Below are positions 9,091-18,979 of a stretch of 57,180 nucleotides of DNA, piece by piece (positions within the stretch are counted from its first letter, which is position 1; the number at the start of each line of letters is the position of its first letter). The stretch lies in contig PBKC01000079.1 of NCBI GenBank assembly GCA_002721365.1, forward strand, positions 1 to 57,180, in the 5' to 3' direction. Made by a program: the position numbers and the translations under genes. The notes under the pieces were generated by a model that made no database searches, was not told the DNA's origin, and saw nothing but the letters and a program-made list of their open reading frames with translations. The stretch comes from Rhodospirillaceae bacterium (lineage in GTDB: Bacteria > Pseudomonadota > Alphaproteobacteria > GCA-2721365).

Positions 9091-12000
9091 TCAAGAGCGA
9101 TAAGGAGATGCCGCCGCTGTCAGACGCCCGTGAGCTTCGGGCAACAAAGTCGCTGTTTGTTCGGCGGAGGCCGCATCGCCCGCTTTGAGCGCACTTTCGA
9201 TCTCGGCGAACAACTGCCCTAACCGCCGCGCGCCGACCGCATAGCACGCCCCTTTCAGCGAATGCGACAACCGCCGCGCCTCTTCCAGGTCACGGTCCGA
9301 CAAGGCGTCTGACAACGGCGCGTAGCGATCGCTGATCGTATCGATGAACTCCACCAGAAACTCTTTCGCGTCGTCATCGAAGGCGCCGAAGCTGTCCTCC
9401 AGCTGGCTGATGTCGAGATCGTCTTCGGCAGCGGGCATCGGCTCAGGCGCTGGGGCGGCGGCGGGGGCGGCGGCGGGGGCGGGCGCGCAAGGCTCCGCCG
9501 GCGCACCCCTTTCGACCTTGATACGACGCAGGGCGGCGGCTTGCGGAGCGTAGTGCTCAAGCACGTCGTTGAGCTCGGTCACCGAAATAGGCTTGCGCAG
9601 ATAGCCGTCCATGCCCGCGGCCTTGCACGCCTCAGCCGTCTGGTCGAGGGCGTCAGCGGTCAGCGCGATGATGGGGAGATGTCGGCTTTGGCCGTCCCCC
9701 GCCTCGTAGCGACGCAGCTTCGCCGTCAGTTCGAAGCCGTCCATCTCCGGCATGTGGAGGTCGGTAAGCAGAAGGGCGTAGGAGTCCTTCATCAGCATGT
9801 CGTAAGCCTCCTGGCCGTCGGCGGCCACTTCGACCGCGAAGCCCAGGCGGGCCAGAATCCGGCGGATAACCTTCTGGTTCGTCTCGTTGTCTTCCGCCGC
9901 AAGAACCACCGCATTGGCGGCACGCGCCTCGGCGAGGTCCGGCGGCACATAGATCGGCTTGCTGCGCCGGTCGCGGAGGGATTCGCCGAGGGTGACCTTG
10001 CCCTGCGCCGCCGCGACCACATGCCAGAGACGATACATCCGGATCGGCGCGCTGACGCCGGCGAAAATCGACATGTCCGCGGACCCCATTTCCGTCGCGG
10101 CCAGAAGCGAGCGGGCCATGTGCTGGCCGCTCACGACGATCTTGGGGGTCCGTCCTCCAGGCGTCGCCATGAGCTTGCCGATCATGACCTTCAGCCCTTC
10201 GATTCCGCCCTTGGCATTGAGCAGCACCACGTCGCAATCGGCGAAGGCCCCGTTGGCGGCCACCGCCGCTCCTGCATGGCTGAGGTAAAGTGCCAGAATC
10301 TCGGCTTCGACGGAGTCATATCCGACCAACGCCACGCGGGTCTCGTCGATGGGGTGCTCCGGCTGCTGAGGCCGCGGATCGATGACTTCGAGCGGTATCC
10401 GGACGGTGAACGTCGAACCTTTCCCGTAAGTGCTGTCGCAGGTGATTTCGCCTCCCATCATGGTCGAGAGGCTCTTGCAGATCGAAAGGCCGAGGCCGGT
10501 ACCGCCGAACTTGCGCGCGGTCGAACTGTCCGCCTGCTGGAAGGGCCGGAACAGCTTCGCCAACTGCTCCGGCGTCATGCCGATACCGGTGTCGGAAACT
10601 TCCAGGTTCAGCATCACGCCCTTCTCGGCTTCCGACGCCGAAGCTCGGACGGTAACGCTGCCTTCCTCCGTGAACTTGATCGCATTCCCTGCAAGGTTCA
10701 GCAGGATCTGGCGGAGCCGATTGGGGTCACCGCGCAGACTCCTGGGAATCGTCGGATCGACCAGGACATTCAGAGAAATGCCGCGGTCGTCCGCACGCGG
10801 CGCCAGCAGATCGATGGCGCCCTCGACCATGCCGACCGCGTCGAAGGAGATGTCCTCGACGTCGATGCGCCCGGCCTCGATCTTCGAGAAGTCGAGGATA
10901 TCGTTGATGACGGTCTGCAAAACCTCGGCAGAGTCGCGGATCGTCCGTGTCAGCGTGCGCTGATCGTCATTGAGGTCGGTGTCCTCCAGAACCTCCGCTA
11001 GCGACAGCACGCCGTTCATCGGCGTCCGGATCTCGTGGCTCATTACCGCCAGGAAGGCGGAGCGCGCACGGGCCGCCGCTTCGGCCTCGTCACGGGCACG
11101 TTCGAGCTCGTCCTCCATCTCGCGCCGTTCGGTGGTGTCGGTCACCATCGCCACGACCTGTCCGGTCTCGCGAATCCGGGACGAGCGCAGCAGCAGCCAG
11201 CGGCCGGCACCGTTTTCCACCTCGAGTCCGCTGCCGCCGATGCTGCCGATACGCCGGAACGCGTCCGAGAGGCCCGGGCTTTGGGCCTTGAGCTGATCGG
11301 CGAGCACGTCGAGGTTGGCATCCGTCACAAGCGTCGACGACGAGAGCGCCAGCAGGCGGGGGAGAATCTGGTTCGATGCGATGATCGTCCGGTCCCGGTC
11401 GATGAACAGAATACCGTCGTGAACCGTCGAGAAGATGACCTGAAGACGTTCCGACAACTCGACCGACCGCCGCTCCGCCTCAGCAGCCGGGCGCAGCACC
11501 CGAACGGCGATGAAGTAGTATGCGAGGAGGATGCCGAGGCCGATGATCGAGATGCCGATGATGGCCGCACGGTTCTGGCTGAAGACGTATCCCCAGAGAT
11601 CCCCCTGGTCGATGAAGATGGCGATGCGGAACGGTGTGTTGCTGACCGGGACGCCGGCGTAGTACCAGCGGCCTTCCGATTGCAGCCTTCCGTCCAGGTC
11701 CCCGATCGTCGCGTTACGAAAGAAGGCGGGTACCGGAGCGTCCAGGGACGGGTAGGCCTTGGCGAGGGCGGTTCCGAGATCGTCGTCCGCGGCAAAGCTG
11801 ACCGGCTCGCTGCTCTGGGCGATTACCCGCCCGTCATCGGACATCAGAACGATCTCGTTGATCGGCCCTTCCATCGGCAGGGTGAGACGCCAAAGCCATG
11901 ACGCCGAGATGTCGGCCCAGGCGACCCCTTTTTCGCCAGCTACCGGCGCCCGCCAAGTGACGACGGCATCGAAATCGCCCTCGTGAAGCACCGGCCCCAC

Positions 12001-12429
12001 CCAGCCTTCCGCCACATCCGTTCCCCGGACCGCCGCCTCGCGCCCGCCGTCCTGCGGCGCGGAGGTGCTGAACGTCGGCGAGACATAACCGAGTCGGTGG
12101 ATGCCGCTGTCCTGGAACGCTTCCTGGAGGCCCGCCACATAATCGATGAACGGTCCCGTGGCAGCGGTCCCGACCGTGCCCAGCGCTTCCCCGCGCCGGA
12201 CGAGCAAGCCGACGACCACACGTGCCGTTTCCAGCCTTTCCTCAAGGTAGATCGAGCGCGTCTTGAGCTGGGTTTCAAGGGCGTCGGCGATCAGCCGCCT
12301 CTCGCCGGAAAGCTGCAGCACGACCACTGCGAGCAGAATCGCCTCGATAACAAGCACGGCGACCAGGACATATATCCCGGTCGAGGTAGTCGCTTTGGAT
12401 GACGGCGCCCGCTTCTCCGGAACTGCCAT
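9091..12429 (-). CDS. Hybrid sensor histidine kinase (sensor-PAS-HisKA-HATPase-REC-REC-HPt)
   Basis: Inner-membrane sensor kinase of 1112 residues. Two membrane segments (about 20-40 and 289-309) flank a roughly 250-residue periplasmic sensor domain with CHASE-like length. Then come a PAS-like domain (about 325-435), HisKA with His465 in [10 protein letters not shown], and HATPase with N box [15 protein letters not shown] and GGTGLGLS. A first receiver (about 700-815) is degenerate, with Asn in VVLLNAKGG where Asp should be. The second receiver (about 845-965) is intact ([23 protein letters not shown]). After an Ala/Pro linker comes a C-terminal HPt domain with [13 protein letters not shown]. 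It is divergent from the YfiR-like/TonB pair and convergent with the REC-EAL regulator, suggesting one signalling unit. Confidence 0.93.
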   Translation of the reverse strand: MAVPEKRAPSSKATTSTGIYVLVAVLVIEAILLAVVVLQLSGERRLIADALETQLKTRSIYLEERLETARVVVGLLVRRGEALGTVGTAATGPFIDYVAGLQEAFQDSGIHRLGYVSPTFSTSAPQDGGREAAVRGTDVAEGWVGPVLHEGDFDAVVTWRAPVAGEKGVAWADISASWLWRLTLPMEGPINEIVLMSDDGRVIAQSSEPVSFAADDDLGTALAKAYPSLDAPVPAFFRNATIGDLDGRLQSEGRWYYAGVPVSNTPFRIAIFIDQGDLWGYVFSQNRAAIIGISIIGLGILLAYYFIAVRVLRPAAEAERRSVELSERLQVIFSTVHDGILFIDRDRTIIASNQILPRLLALSSSTLVTDANLDVLADQLKAQSPGLSDAFRRIGSIGGSGLEVENGAGRWLLLRSSRIRETGQVVAMVTDTTERREMEDELERARDEAEAAARARSAFLAVMSHEIRTPMNGVLSLAEVLEDTDLNDDQRTLTRTIRDSAEVLQTVINDILDFSKIEAGRIDVEDISFDAVGMVEGAIDLLAPRADDRGISLNVLVDPTIPRSLRGDPNRLRQILLNLAGNAIKFTEEGSVTVRASASEAEKGVMLNLEVSDTGIGMTPEQLAKLFRPFQQADSSTARKFGGTGLGLSICKSLSTMMGGEITCDSTYGKGSTFTVRIPLEVIDPRPQQPEHPIDETRVALVGYDSVEAEILALYLSHAGAAVAANGAFADCDVVLLNAKGGIEGLKVMIGKLMATPGGRTPKIVVSGQHMARSLLAATEMGSADMSIFAGVSAPIRMYRLWHVVAAAQGKVTLGESLRDRRSKPIYVPPDLAEARAANAVVLAAEDNETNQKVIRRILARLGFAVEVAADGQEAYDMLMKDSYALLLTDLHMPEMDGFELTAKLRRYEAGDGQSRHLPIIALTADALDQTAEACKAAGMDGYLRKPISVTELNDVLEHYAPQAAALRRIKVERGAPAEPCAPAPAAAPAAAPAPEPMPAAEDDLDISQLEDSFGAFDDDAKEFLVEFIDTISDRYAPLSDALSDRDLEEARRLSHSLKGACYAVGARRLGQLFAEIESALKAGDAASAEQTATLLPEAHGRLTAAASPYRS

Positions 12430-12574
12430 TGGTTCTACCCGACGCCGATAACCCTAAGTGGCATATAGACACTCCCCGAATCCTATCACTTTAAAATTTG
12501 ATGGTCGCCATCTCTGTTGCGCGTATGCTTGACGAAAGAAAGGTCAACCAGCGATCAGTGGACCGACTCGTCCG

Positions 12575-13204
12575 ATGTCCCTTATCCGCCTTTCGAGTAG
12601 TTGCCTGAACGGGACCGGCGGATGCGTCGGGGCGGCCCTTACGGTAGGCCGAGCGGGAAGGCGTGCGGGTTCATATGGCCAATGGCTGATCAGCGCTATG
12701 GTGGTCGTACCGCTGCTTTGGCCCTCGGTCGCCTTTGCCGCCATCTCCGAACGGGATGTCCTGTTCCTCACGCGCGCCCTCTCGTTCATGGAGACACCGA
12801 AGACCGACATGCTGCGGCTGGTGGTCGTCTACGATCCGGACGATGCGGACTCGAAGCAGGAAGCCGACCAGTTCGCCGCCGTCATCGGCGACAAGGGGCT
12901 GAAAGTGGCCCGCATCCAGATCGACCTCTCACTGCTGTCGATCGACGATGTCGAGAAGCTCGACGGGGCTGACGTGCTGGTGATCACCAGCGGTCTCAAG
13001 CAGTACCAATCTTCCCTGGCGAAGCTCTCGGAGCAGAAGGGCGCGTTCACCATCTCCGGCGATCTGTCGTGCGTAGAGGTCGGTGACTGCGTGCTCGGAC
13101 TCCAGAGCCAGCCTTCCGTGAGGATTCTGCTGAATTCCGAAGCAGCGAGTCGGGCCGGCGTCGCGTTCGAGCCCGCCTTCCGCATGATGGTTACCGAACT
13201 TTGA
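12575..13204 (+). CDS. YfiR-like (DUF4154-type) periplasmic protein
   Basis: 209 residues with an N-terminal hydrophobic export segment (about 37-54, ending PSVAFAA). The rest follows the YfiR-like pattern: an early LRLVVVYDP strand, a central VLVITSGL strand, GAFTISGDLSCVEVG, and the terminal SQPSVRILLNSEAASRAGVAFEPAFRMM, which resembles the conserved RVEILVNxxAAxxxGxxFxxxFRMM end of that family. In Pseudomonas, YfiR represses the diguanylate cyclase YfiN from the periplasm. No YfiN-like cyclase is next door; the partner here is more likely the divergent kinase or the TonB receptor that follows after 10 bases. The annotated ATG gives a long N-region, and a later start near residue 35 is possible. 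Confidence 0.7.
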   Translation: MSLIRLSSSCLNGTGGCVGAALTVGRAGRRAGSYGQWLISAMVVVPLLWPSVAFAAISERDVLFLTRALSFMETPKTDMLRLVVVYDPDDADSKQEADQFAAVIGDKGLKVARIQIDLSLLSIDDVEKLDGADVLVITSGLKQYQSSLAKLSEQKGAFTISGDLSCVEVGDCVLGLQSQPSVRILLNSEAASRAGVAFEPAFRMMVTEL

Positions 13205-13214
13205 GCGAGAGGAG

Positions 13215-15212
13215 ATGATGAGACGGACCCCAGCATCGGCCGCCACCTTCGCCCTGATCGCGCCACTGGCGTCGTGGACACCGGCCTTGGGTCAGTCCCT
13301 CGACTACACCGCCTATGAGCAGCTGTTCGGTGAACCGGTAACGATCGGCGCGACGGGCAAGCCCGTCCGCGAAGGCGAAGCGCCGATCGCGATCCGGATC
13401 ATCACCCGCGAGGACATCGCGTCCTATCCGGCGACCGACCTTCCGGGCCTGTTGAAGCAGGTGGTGGGCGTCGACGTCGCCCAGCGCACCTTCGGACAAT
13501 CGGACGTGGCGATCCGTGGGTTCAACGAACCTTATTCGCGCCGCATCCTGGTGCTGGTCAACGGTCGCCAGGTCTATGTCGACACCTTCTCCTTCACCGA
13601 CTGGTCGGCGATCCCGGTCACTTTGGAAGAGATCAAGCAGATCGAGGTGGTGAGCGGCCCGAACGGCGCCCTCTACGGGTTCAATGCCGCGTCCGGGGTA
13701 ATCAACATCGTCACGCTCGACCCGCGATTCGACAAGCTCAACTTCGCGACGGTCCAGGCCGGCTCACAGGACTACCGCCGCGTTTCCGGCGGCTTCACGG
13801 TGCCGGTCGGCGAAAACGGCGGATGGCGCCTGACGGCGGATGCGAACCGGTCGGACGAATTCGATCAAGGCTTCGCGGTCTTGCCGACCTTGACCGGCCA
13901 GGAGCTGGAACGCCACCGGATCGCCTTCAATACCGATCTGTCGCTCGACTTCGGCAATAGCTGGTATGGCCGTTTCGAAGGATCCTACACCTCGACCGAA
14001 GAACTTGAGGTCCAGCCGCTGTTCCTCTTCAACGCCAGCGATCGCGAGGTCGGATCGTTCAAGGCGGAAGTGGGTAAAGAGACGGACTCGGGTTTCATCA
14101 CCGGCACCGCCTATCACAACTTTCTCGACGAGCCTTCGTTCGACAACGAAGTCACCGTCGCCAAGCTGGGCTATCTGTTCAAGCACAACCAGAACAACAC
14201 GTTCCGCCTGTCCGCCGAATTCCGCCGCAACGAGATCACCCAGAAAGGGGGCGGCGCGATCAACCCCGAGTTCGCGCTCTCCTACGACGTCTATTCGGCG
14301 TCGGCGATGTGGGACTGGCAGGTCATGCCTTCCGTCTCTCTCGTCAACGCCGTGCGCCTCGACCACCTCGCCCTCCAGGCCGACGCGACGCCGACGGGGA
14401 CGAACCCGTTCTCCGCCAACGACTACGACCGGACCCTCAACGAGGTCTCGATCAACTCGAGCGTGGTCTGGCAGGTGACAGAGGTCGACGACCTGCGGGC
14501 GACGTTCGCCCGCGGCGTCCAACTGCCGTCGCTCACCGATTTCGGACTGTCCTTCGGCGCGGGCAGCGCCATCCTGTTCCTCGGCGGCGACCCGACCATC
14601 GATCCGTCGCCCATTACCAGCTACGAGGTCGGCTACAGGCGCGACGAGGCCCTGATCGACGGCAGCCTGGAAGCGAACGTTTTCTACATCACGATCAAAG
14701 ACGTGATCAGCCCGCCAAGCTTTATCCCGGACCGCACGACGCCGACCCCCGCTTTCTTGTTCCAGAACCGTGGCGATACCCGCGCGATCGGTGCCGAGTT
14801 CGTGGCAGAAGGCCGTCTGAATGCCAACTGGCGATGGCGGGCCAACTACGCGCTGATCAGCATCGCCGACGACCTGGACATCAAGGACAAGCGCTTCATC
14901 GCCACCGATTTCGAGTCGGCCCAGCCGCTCCACACGGCCAATCTGATGGTCGCGTACAGCGACGAGTCGTTCGAGGTCTCGGTGCTCGGCCATTTCGAAA
15001 GCAGCACCCGCGAGCTCAATTTCGGCACGGGCCAGTTCGTATCCGACGACATCGACGCCTATTTCGATATCGACGCCCGCGCGGCCTATCACCTGACGCC
15101 GGACGTCGTCGTGGCCATTGCCGGCACCAATCTTCTCAGCGATAGCCGTGAGACCACGGCGACGGGCGAGGTGGAACGGCGTTTCTGGCTGTCGCTGCAG
15201 ACGGAGTTCTGA
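13215..15212 (+). CDS. TonB-dependent outer-membrane receptor
   Basis: 665-residue outer-membrane transporter. A signal peptide ends near LGQS (about residue 27), followed by a possible TonB box (VTIGATGK). The plug domain carries TDLPGLLKQVVGVDVAQ, DVAIRGFNEPYSRRILVLVN and EVVSGPNGALYGFNAASGVI. The remainder is a 22-strand-type barrel ending in LQTEF, with the terminal Phe used for BAM recognition. No STN domain is present, unlike the second receptor in this window. It is co-transcribed with the YfiR-like gene. Substrate is unknown; nothing marks it as a siderophore receptor, and the pairing suggests a sensing as well as a transport role. Confidence 0.92.
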   Translation: MMRRTPASAATFALIAPLASWTPALGQSLDYTAYEQLFGEPVTIGATGKPVREGEAPIAIRIITREDIASYPATDLPGLLKQVVGVDVAQRTFGQSDVAIRGFNEPYSRRILVLVNGRQVYVDTFSFTDWSAIPVTLEEIKQIEVVSGPNGALYGFNAASGVINIVTLDPRFDKLNFATVQAGSQDYRRVSGGFTVPVGENGGWRLTADANRSDEFDQGFAVLPTLTGQELERHRIAFNTDLSLDFGNSWYGRFEGSYTSTEELEVQPLFLFNASDREVGSFKAEVGKETDSGFITGTAYHNFLDEPSFDNEVTVAKLGYLFKHNQNNTFRLSAEFRRNEITQKGGGAINPEFALSYDVYSASAMWDWQVMPSVSLVNAVRLDHLALQADATPTGTNPFSANDYDRTLNEVSINSSVVWQVTEVDDLRATFARGVQLPSLTDFGLSFGAGSAILFLGGDPTIDPSPITSYEVGYRRDEALIDGSLEANVFYITIKDVISPPSFIPDRTTPTPAFLFQNRGDTRAIGAEFVAEGRLNANWRWRANYALISIADDLDIKDKRFIATDFESAQPLHTANLMVAYSDESFEVSVLGHFESSTRELNFGTGQFVSDDIDAYFDIDARAAYHLTPDVVVAIAGTNLLSDSRETTATGEVERRFWLSLQTEF

Positions 15213-15221
15213 AGGCGGACG

Positions 15222-15644
15222 TCAGCCGCCGTCGTCGCGGCGACGGTGGATTTCGAGCCCCAGGTCGTCGAGCTCAATCCGCTCGGCACGTTCGAGTTCG
15301 GCCTGTTCCCGCCGGTCGCGTGCCGCCTGGGCCAGTTCGTATTTCTTGACCTCGCCATAGGCCTCGGCAACGGCGTCCCGTGCCTTCGCAACTTCTTCCT
15401 CGGCCTTGGCGATCTGCTTGGTCAGCGTTTCCTTCTCGGTGAGATAGCGCGACGCGTAGGAGCCGTAGGCGTAGATGACCTCCTCGGACCCCGTCGCCAC
15501 CTGCTGCTCGACGATCAGCCGCGCCTCCAGGGCCGCCCTGCTGGCCAGTAAAGTGTCAAGGCGGTTTTCCAGAAACGACAAGCGTCGCCGGCGAACATCG
15601 AGCTCCCGCTGATTGAGCTTGATCAGTGTGGGAAGCCCCTTCAC
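15222..15644 (-). CDS. fliJ: Flagellar export chaperone FliJ
   Basis: 140 residues, almost entirely predicted coiled coil and rich in Ala, Glu, Arg and Lys, starting [20 protein letters not shown] as in alphaproteobacterial FliJ. FliJ is the stalk-like partner of the FliI ATPase and escorts substrates to FlhA. The GTG start overlaps the fliI stop codon (GTGA), so the two are translationally coupled. It converges with the TonB receptor gene, leaving 9 bases between stops. Sequence alone is weak for such a coiled coil; the fliI context makes the call. Confidence 0.85.
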   Translation of the reverse strand: MKGLPTLIKLNQRELDVRRRRLSFLENRLDTLLASRAALEARLIVEQQVATGSEEVIYAYGSYASRYLTEKETLTKQIAKAEEEVAKARDAVAEAYGEVKKYELAQAARDRREQAELERAERIELDDLGLEIHRRRDDGG

Positions 15645-16981
15645 GCCGGCGCGCCCTCAGCGAGGATCCGGCCGAGTTCGCGATACCCGTCGTCCAGCGT
15701 CGCCACCTCGTCGGGACCTTGCGTGAGAAAGGTTTCGAGGGCCGGGTTGTAATGGATCGCACGGTCGACCTCGGGGTCGGCGCCACGACGATAGGCGCCG
15801 AGGCGGATCATCTCCTCCATGTCGCCATAGGTCGCCAGCAGCCGCTTGGCCTGCATGACCAGGGCGTTCTCCTCCGCCGAATTGCAGTCGGGCATGGTTC
15901 GGGAGACGCTCCGCAGGACGTTGATCGCCGGGTATCGGCCGCGCTCGGCGATGCTTCGCTCCATCACGATATGCCCGTCGAGGATACCGCGTACCGCGTC
16001 GGCGACCGGTTCGTTGTGATCGTCGCCTTCGACCAGCACCGTGAACAGCCCGGTGATGTTGCCGGTGTCGGTGCCGGGTCCGGCGCGTTCCAGCAGCCGT
16101 GGCAGCTCCGCGAACACGGAGGGCGTGTAGCCCTTGCTGGCCGGCGGCTCACCCGCGGCCAGGCCGATCTCGCGCTGGGCCATGGCGAAGCGGGTCACGC
16201 TGTCCATCAGGCAGAGCACGTCGTGGCCGTGATCGCGAAAATGTTCGGCGACGCTCAGCGTCATGTAGGCGGCCTGGCGGCGCATCAGGGCGGACTCGTC
16301 CGACGTCGCGACGATGACGACGCTGCGCGCCAGCCCTTCCTCTCCCAAGTCGTCTTCCAGGAACTCCTGGACCTCGCGTCCGCGCTCGCCGACCAGCCCG
16401 ATGACGCTGACGTCGGACGCGGTATGGCGTGCCATCATCGACAGCAGCACCGACTTGCCGACGCCGGAGCCCGCGAAGATACCCATGCGCTGCCCGCGGC
16501 AGCAGGTGAGGAAGGTATTGATCGCCCGCACGCCGAGATCGAGCTTGCCGCCGACACGCTTCCGCGCATGAGCGGCCGGCGGCTGATTCCGCAACGGATA
16601 AGCCGCAGGCCCGCCGCCCAATGGCCCCTTGCCGTCGACCGGCTCGCCGAAAGCGTTGATGACCCGGCCAAGCCAGCTCGTGTCGGGATAGACGACCGTC
16701 TGGGATTCGGTGACGACGACCCGGCTGCCGAGCGACACGCCCTCTAGGGAGCCGAAGGGCATCAGCAGCGCCCGGTCGTCCCGGAACCCGACCACCTCGC
16801 AGGCCACGGGCGCACGCCCGCCGCCCACCGGCACCGTGCAGCGGCCTCCGATGGACAGCGCCCCCTGCAGCCCGGCGCATTCGACCAGCAATCCCCGCAC
16901 CGCGGTGACACGCCCATAAAATTTATAGGGTGTCACCCGCCCGATCGCGGCCGCCATATCATGGACGATTCCCTCGGACAT
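15641..16981 (-). CDS. fliI: Flagellum-specific ATP synthase FliI
   Basis: Hexameric ATPase that energises unfolding and release of flagellar export substrates. It has Walker [12 protein letters not shown], the F1-like [13 protein letters not shown] segment, and Walker B region [19 protein letters not shown]. Length of about 446 residues is normal. I prefer the ATG beginning MSEGIVHD; an in-frame GTG six codons upstream (16999) has no suitably spaced ribosome site. Lies divergent from ctrA and, with fliJ, is separated from the flhA group by the signalling block. Confidence 0.96.
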   Translation of the reverse strand: MSEGIVHDMAAAIGRVTPYKFYGRVTAVRGLLVECAGLQGALSIGGRCTVPVGGGRAPVACEVVGFRDDRALLMPFGSLEGVSLGSRVVVTESQTVVYPDTSWLGRVINAFGEPVDGKGPLGGGPAAYPLRNQPPAAHARKRVGGKLDLGVRAINTFLTCCRGQRMGIFAGSGVGKSVLLSMMARHTASDVSVIGLVGERGREVQEFLEDDLGEEGLARSVVIVATSDESALMRRQAAYMTLSVAEHFRDHGHDVLCLMDSVTRFAMAQREIGLAAGEPPASKGYTPSVFAELPRLLERAGPGTDTGNITGLFTVLVEGDDHNEPVADAVRGILDGHIVMERSIAERGRYPAINVLRSVSRTMPDCNSAEENALVMQAKRLLATYGDMEEMIRLGAYRRGADPEVDRAIHYNPALETFLTQGPDEVATLDDGYRELGRILAEGAPA

Positions 16982-17068
16982 CTGCCGATTAGACCTCACT
17001 TCCGGGCGGAAAGGCGACCCATCAAGAATGGCTTGTCTACCAATCTCTCTGTGTCTACCTTGAATTCG

Positions 17069-17082
17069 TTAACGATCGTTAA
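17069..17082. promoter_or_regulatory. Perfect TTAA-N6-TTAA palindrome, probable CtrA binding site
   Basis: The 14-bp perfect palindrome TTAACGATCGTTAA lies 24 bases before the ctrA ATG and about 87 bases from the fliI start, in the only divergent gap of this part of the window. CtrA recognises TTAA half-sites, classically spaced TTAA-N7-TTAA. Here the spacing is N6 and the site is fully symmetric. Autoregulation of ctrA, and possibly control of fliIJ, is inferred from position. Confidence 0.6.
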
Positions 17083-17106
17083 GGATTGTGACGAGAGGTC
17101 GCCGAC

Positions 17107-17814
17107 ATGCGCGCGCTCCTGGTTGAAGACGATACCGTCGCCGCCAAGTTCACCCTCGGCGCACTGAACTCGGAAGGATTCGTCTGCGAGTCCACCGAGC
17201 TCGGCGAAGAAGGTCTGGAACTCGCGAAGCTGTATGACTTCGACATCATCATCCTCGACCTTGTTCTGCCTGACATCGACGGTTACGAAGTCGTCCGCAG
17301 ACTACGCGCGGCGAAGATCGCCACGCCGGTTCTGATCCTGTCGAGCCTTTCCGACACGGACCAGAAGATCAAGGGGCTGAGCTTCGGCGCCGACGACTAT
17401 CTGACCAAGCCATTCGCCAAGGGCGAGCTCATCGCCCGTATCCAGGCTGTCGTCCGGCGCTCCAAAGGCCATCCGCAGTCGATCATCTCCACCGGCAAGC
17501 TGTCGGTCAATCTGGACAATCGCTCGGTCGAGATCGACGGCAAAGCGCTGCACCTCACCGGCAAGGAATATGGGATCATCGAGCTCCTGAGCCTGCGCAA
17601 GGGCAATACGCTGACCAAGGAGATGTTCCTCAACCATCTCTATGGCGGCATGGACGAGCCGGAACTCAAGATCATCGACGTGTTCGTCTGCAAGCTGAGG
17701 AAGAAGCTGTCGCAGGCGACCGGCGGCGAGAATTACATCGAGACCGTTTGGGGTCGCGGCTACGTGCTGAAGGACCCTCAGGAAGCCGAGCAGCCCGAGG
17801 CCGCAGTCGGCTGA
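17107..17814 (+). CDS. ctrA: Cell-cycle response regulator CtrA
   Basis: OmpR-family DNA-binding response regulator controlling cell cycle and motility in alphaproteobacteria. The receiver (residues 1-120) has VEDD, phosphoacceptor Asp51 in [15 protein letters not shown], and TKPF with the conserved Lys. The winged-helix domain (about 130-225) has [19 protein letters not shown] and the recognition helix [14 protein letters not shown], as in Caulobacter CtrA. The start MRALLVEDD is also the canonical CtrA start. The 3' tail is a short acidic stretch; an Ala-Ala end, the ClpXP signal of Caulobacter CtrA, is not exactly present (the protein ends EAAVG). Confidence 0.96.
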   Translation: MRALLVEDDTVAAKFTLGALNSEGFVCESTELGEEGLELAKLYDFDIIILDLVLPDIDGYEVVRRLRAAKIATPVLILSSLSDTDQKIKGLSFGADDYLTKPFAKGELIARIQAVVRRSKGHPQSIISTGKLSVNLDNRSVEIDGKALHLTGKEYGIIELLSLRKGNTLTKEMFLNHLYGGMDEPELKIIDVFVCKLRKKLSQATGGENYIETVWGRGYVLKDPQEAEQPEAAVG

Positions 17815-17823
17815 CGACGCCGA

Positions 17824-18360
17824 ATGGCCGGCGGGTCCGGCATGGTGGTGCGCGATGCCACCGGTGCCGATCAGGAAGCTGTACGTCTCATCTATAACCG
17901 GGCCGTTCTCGGCAGCACCGCGACCTTCGACTTCAAACCGCGCAGCGAGGCCGATCAGGCGCGTTGGTTCGCCGCCAAGACCGAGGCGGGATTCCCCGTT
18001 CTCGTCGCCGAGCGGGACCGCGCGGTGCTGGGGTTCTCGAGCTATGGCGGCTTCCGGTCGGCTTGGCCGGGATACCGCCACACTATCGAGCATTCGCTTT
18101 ACGTCGCGGAGACCGCCCGGCGCCAAGGAGTCGGTCGGCACCTGCTTGCCGCCCTCATCGAACGCGCCCGAACGGACGGCCACCACGTCATGGTGGGTGG
18201 TATCGACGCCGCGAACGAAGCGAGCCTGAGACTGCATGAGTCGCTCGGTTTCGAACGGGTCGGGTTAATGCCTGAAGTCGGACGGAAATTCGGCCGATGG
18301 CTCGATCTCGTCCTGATGCAGCGATGGCTCGATGCGCCGGGCACAGACCGCTCCGATTAG
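17824..18360 (+). CDS. GNAT N-acetyltransferase, phosphinothricin/MnaT type
   Basis: 178 residues of the bar/Pat/MnaT branch of GNAT enzymes, which transfer acetyl from acetyl-CoA to the amino group of amino-acid analogues such as methionine sulfone or phosphinothricin. The pattern includes IYNRAVLGSTATFD near the N-terminus, YRHTIEHSLYV, the acetyl-CoA loop ARRQGVGRHLL (motif A) and the terminal GFERVGLMPEVGRKFGRWLD. The gene begins 9 bases after ctrA, on the same strand. Co-transcription is possible but functional linkage is unlikely. An alternative ATG at 17842 gives the more typical MVVRDAT start. Confidence 0.88.
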   Translation: MAGGSGMVVRDATGADQEAVRLIYNRAVLGSTATFDFKPRSEADQARWFAAKTEAGFPVLVAERDRAVLGFSSYGGFRSAWPGYRHTIEHSLYVAETARRQGVGRHLLAALIERARTDGHHVMVGGIDAANEASLRLHESLGFERVGLMPEVGRKFGRWLDLVLMQRWLDAPGTDRSD

Positions 18361-18450
18361 AGACCGTTCTCATCGACGGTGCTGTTTCCGGGACACCGGG
18401 CGGCTATCATGCGGCCAGCCGGCAGGATAACGACGGGAGGAAACAGTCGC

Positions 18451-18834
18451 ATGGCATCGCAGGACGATACGACAGGGCGCAAGGCGGTCATCCACGAAGG
18501 GGCCGCGGTGATGTGGGAGGACCTGCCGGGTCACTTTCTCGGCGCCTATTCGAAGCTCCTGGTGCGCCCGGAGAACGAGAGCGCCCGGATCATCGACTTC
18601 CGCGTCTCCTGCTATCAGCCCAAAGGCTACGTGGCCCCCCATACCCACAAGATCCAGGAGCAGGTCTACCACATCCTCTCCGGCGAAGGCCTGATGGAGA
18701 CCGATGGCGCGCGTCAGGTCGTCCGGGAGAACACGACCATCTTCATTCCGCCCGGCGTCGAGCACGCGCTCTACAACACCGGCAACACCGACCTCACCTT
18801 CATCGTGGTCACCGCCCCGCCCGAGGACGAATAG
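18451..18834 (+). CDS. Small cupin-domain protein
   Basis: 127-residue single-domain cupin. Motif 1 is present as PHTHKIQEQVYHILSGEG, with His-X-His, Glu and Gly in place, and motif 2 as FIPPGVEHALYN, so a mononuclear metal site is expected. The ATG follows a good GGGAGG ribosome site. Cupins of this size range from isomerases to dioxygenases and regulators, and substrate cannot be told from sequence. It is the last gene before a strong hairpin and convergent lpxC. Confidence 0.85.
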   Translation: MASQDDTTGRKAVIHEGAAVMWEDLPGHFLGAYSKLLVRPENESARIIDFRVSCYQPKGYVAPHTHKIQEQVYHILSGEGLMETDGARQVVRENTTIFIPPGVEHALYNTGNTDLTFIVVTAPPEDE

Positions 18835-18847
18835 GGAAGCAGGGAGG

Positions 18848-18899
18848 ACGCACAAGCGCGTCGTCCTCCGCCTTCACGGAGGACGACGCGCTTGTGCGT
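18848..18899. terminator. Long perfect hairpin between convergent cupin gene and lpxC
   Basis: Two perfectly complementary 23-base arms (18848-18870 and 18877-18899) around the 6-base loop CCTTCA, 13 bases after the cupin stop and 80 bases from the lpxC stop. Its position between converging genes suggests a bidirectional terminator. There is no long T-tract on either side, and the arm is unusually long and GC-rich for a terminator, so an IRU/REP-like element is the alternative. Confidence 0.65.
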
Positions 18900-18979
18900 G
18901 ACGTTTAAAGGATTTCGTCGCCCTTCGGCCTGACCGGAGGGCCTACCGACGCGCTTACCGGACCGCTTCAGAGGGGTGG

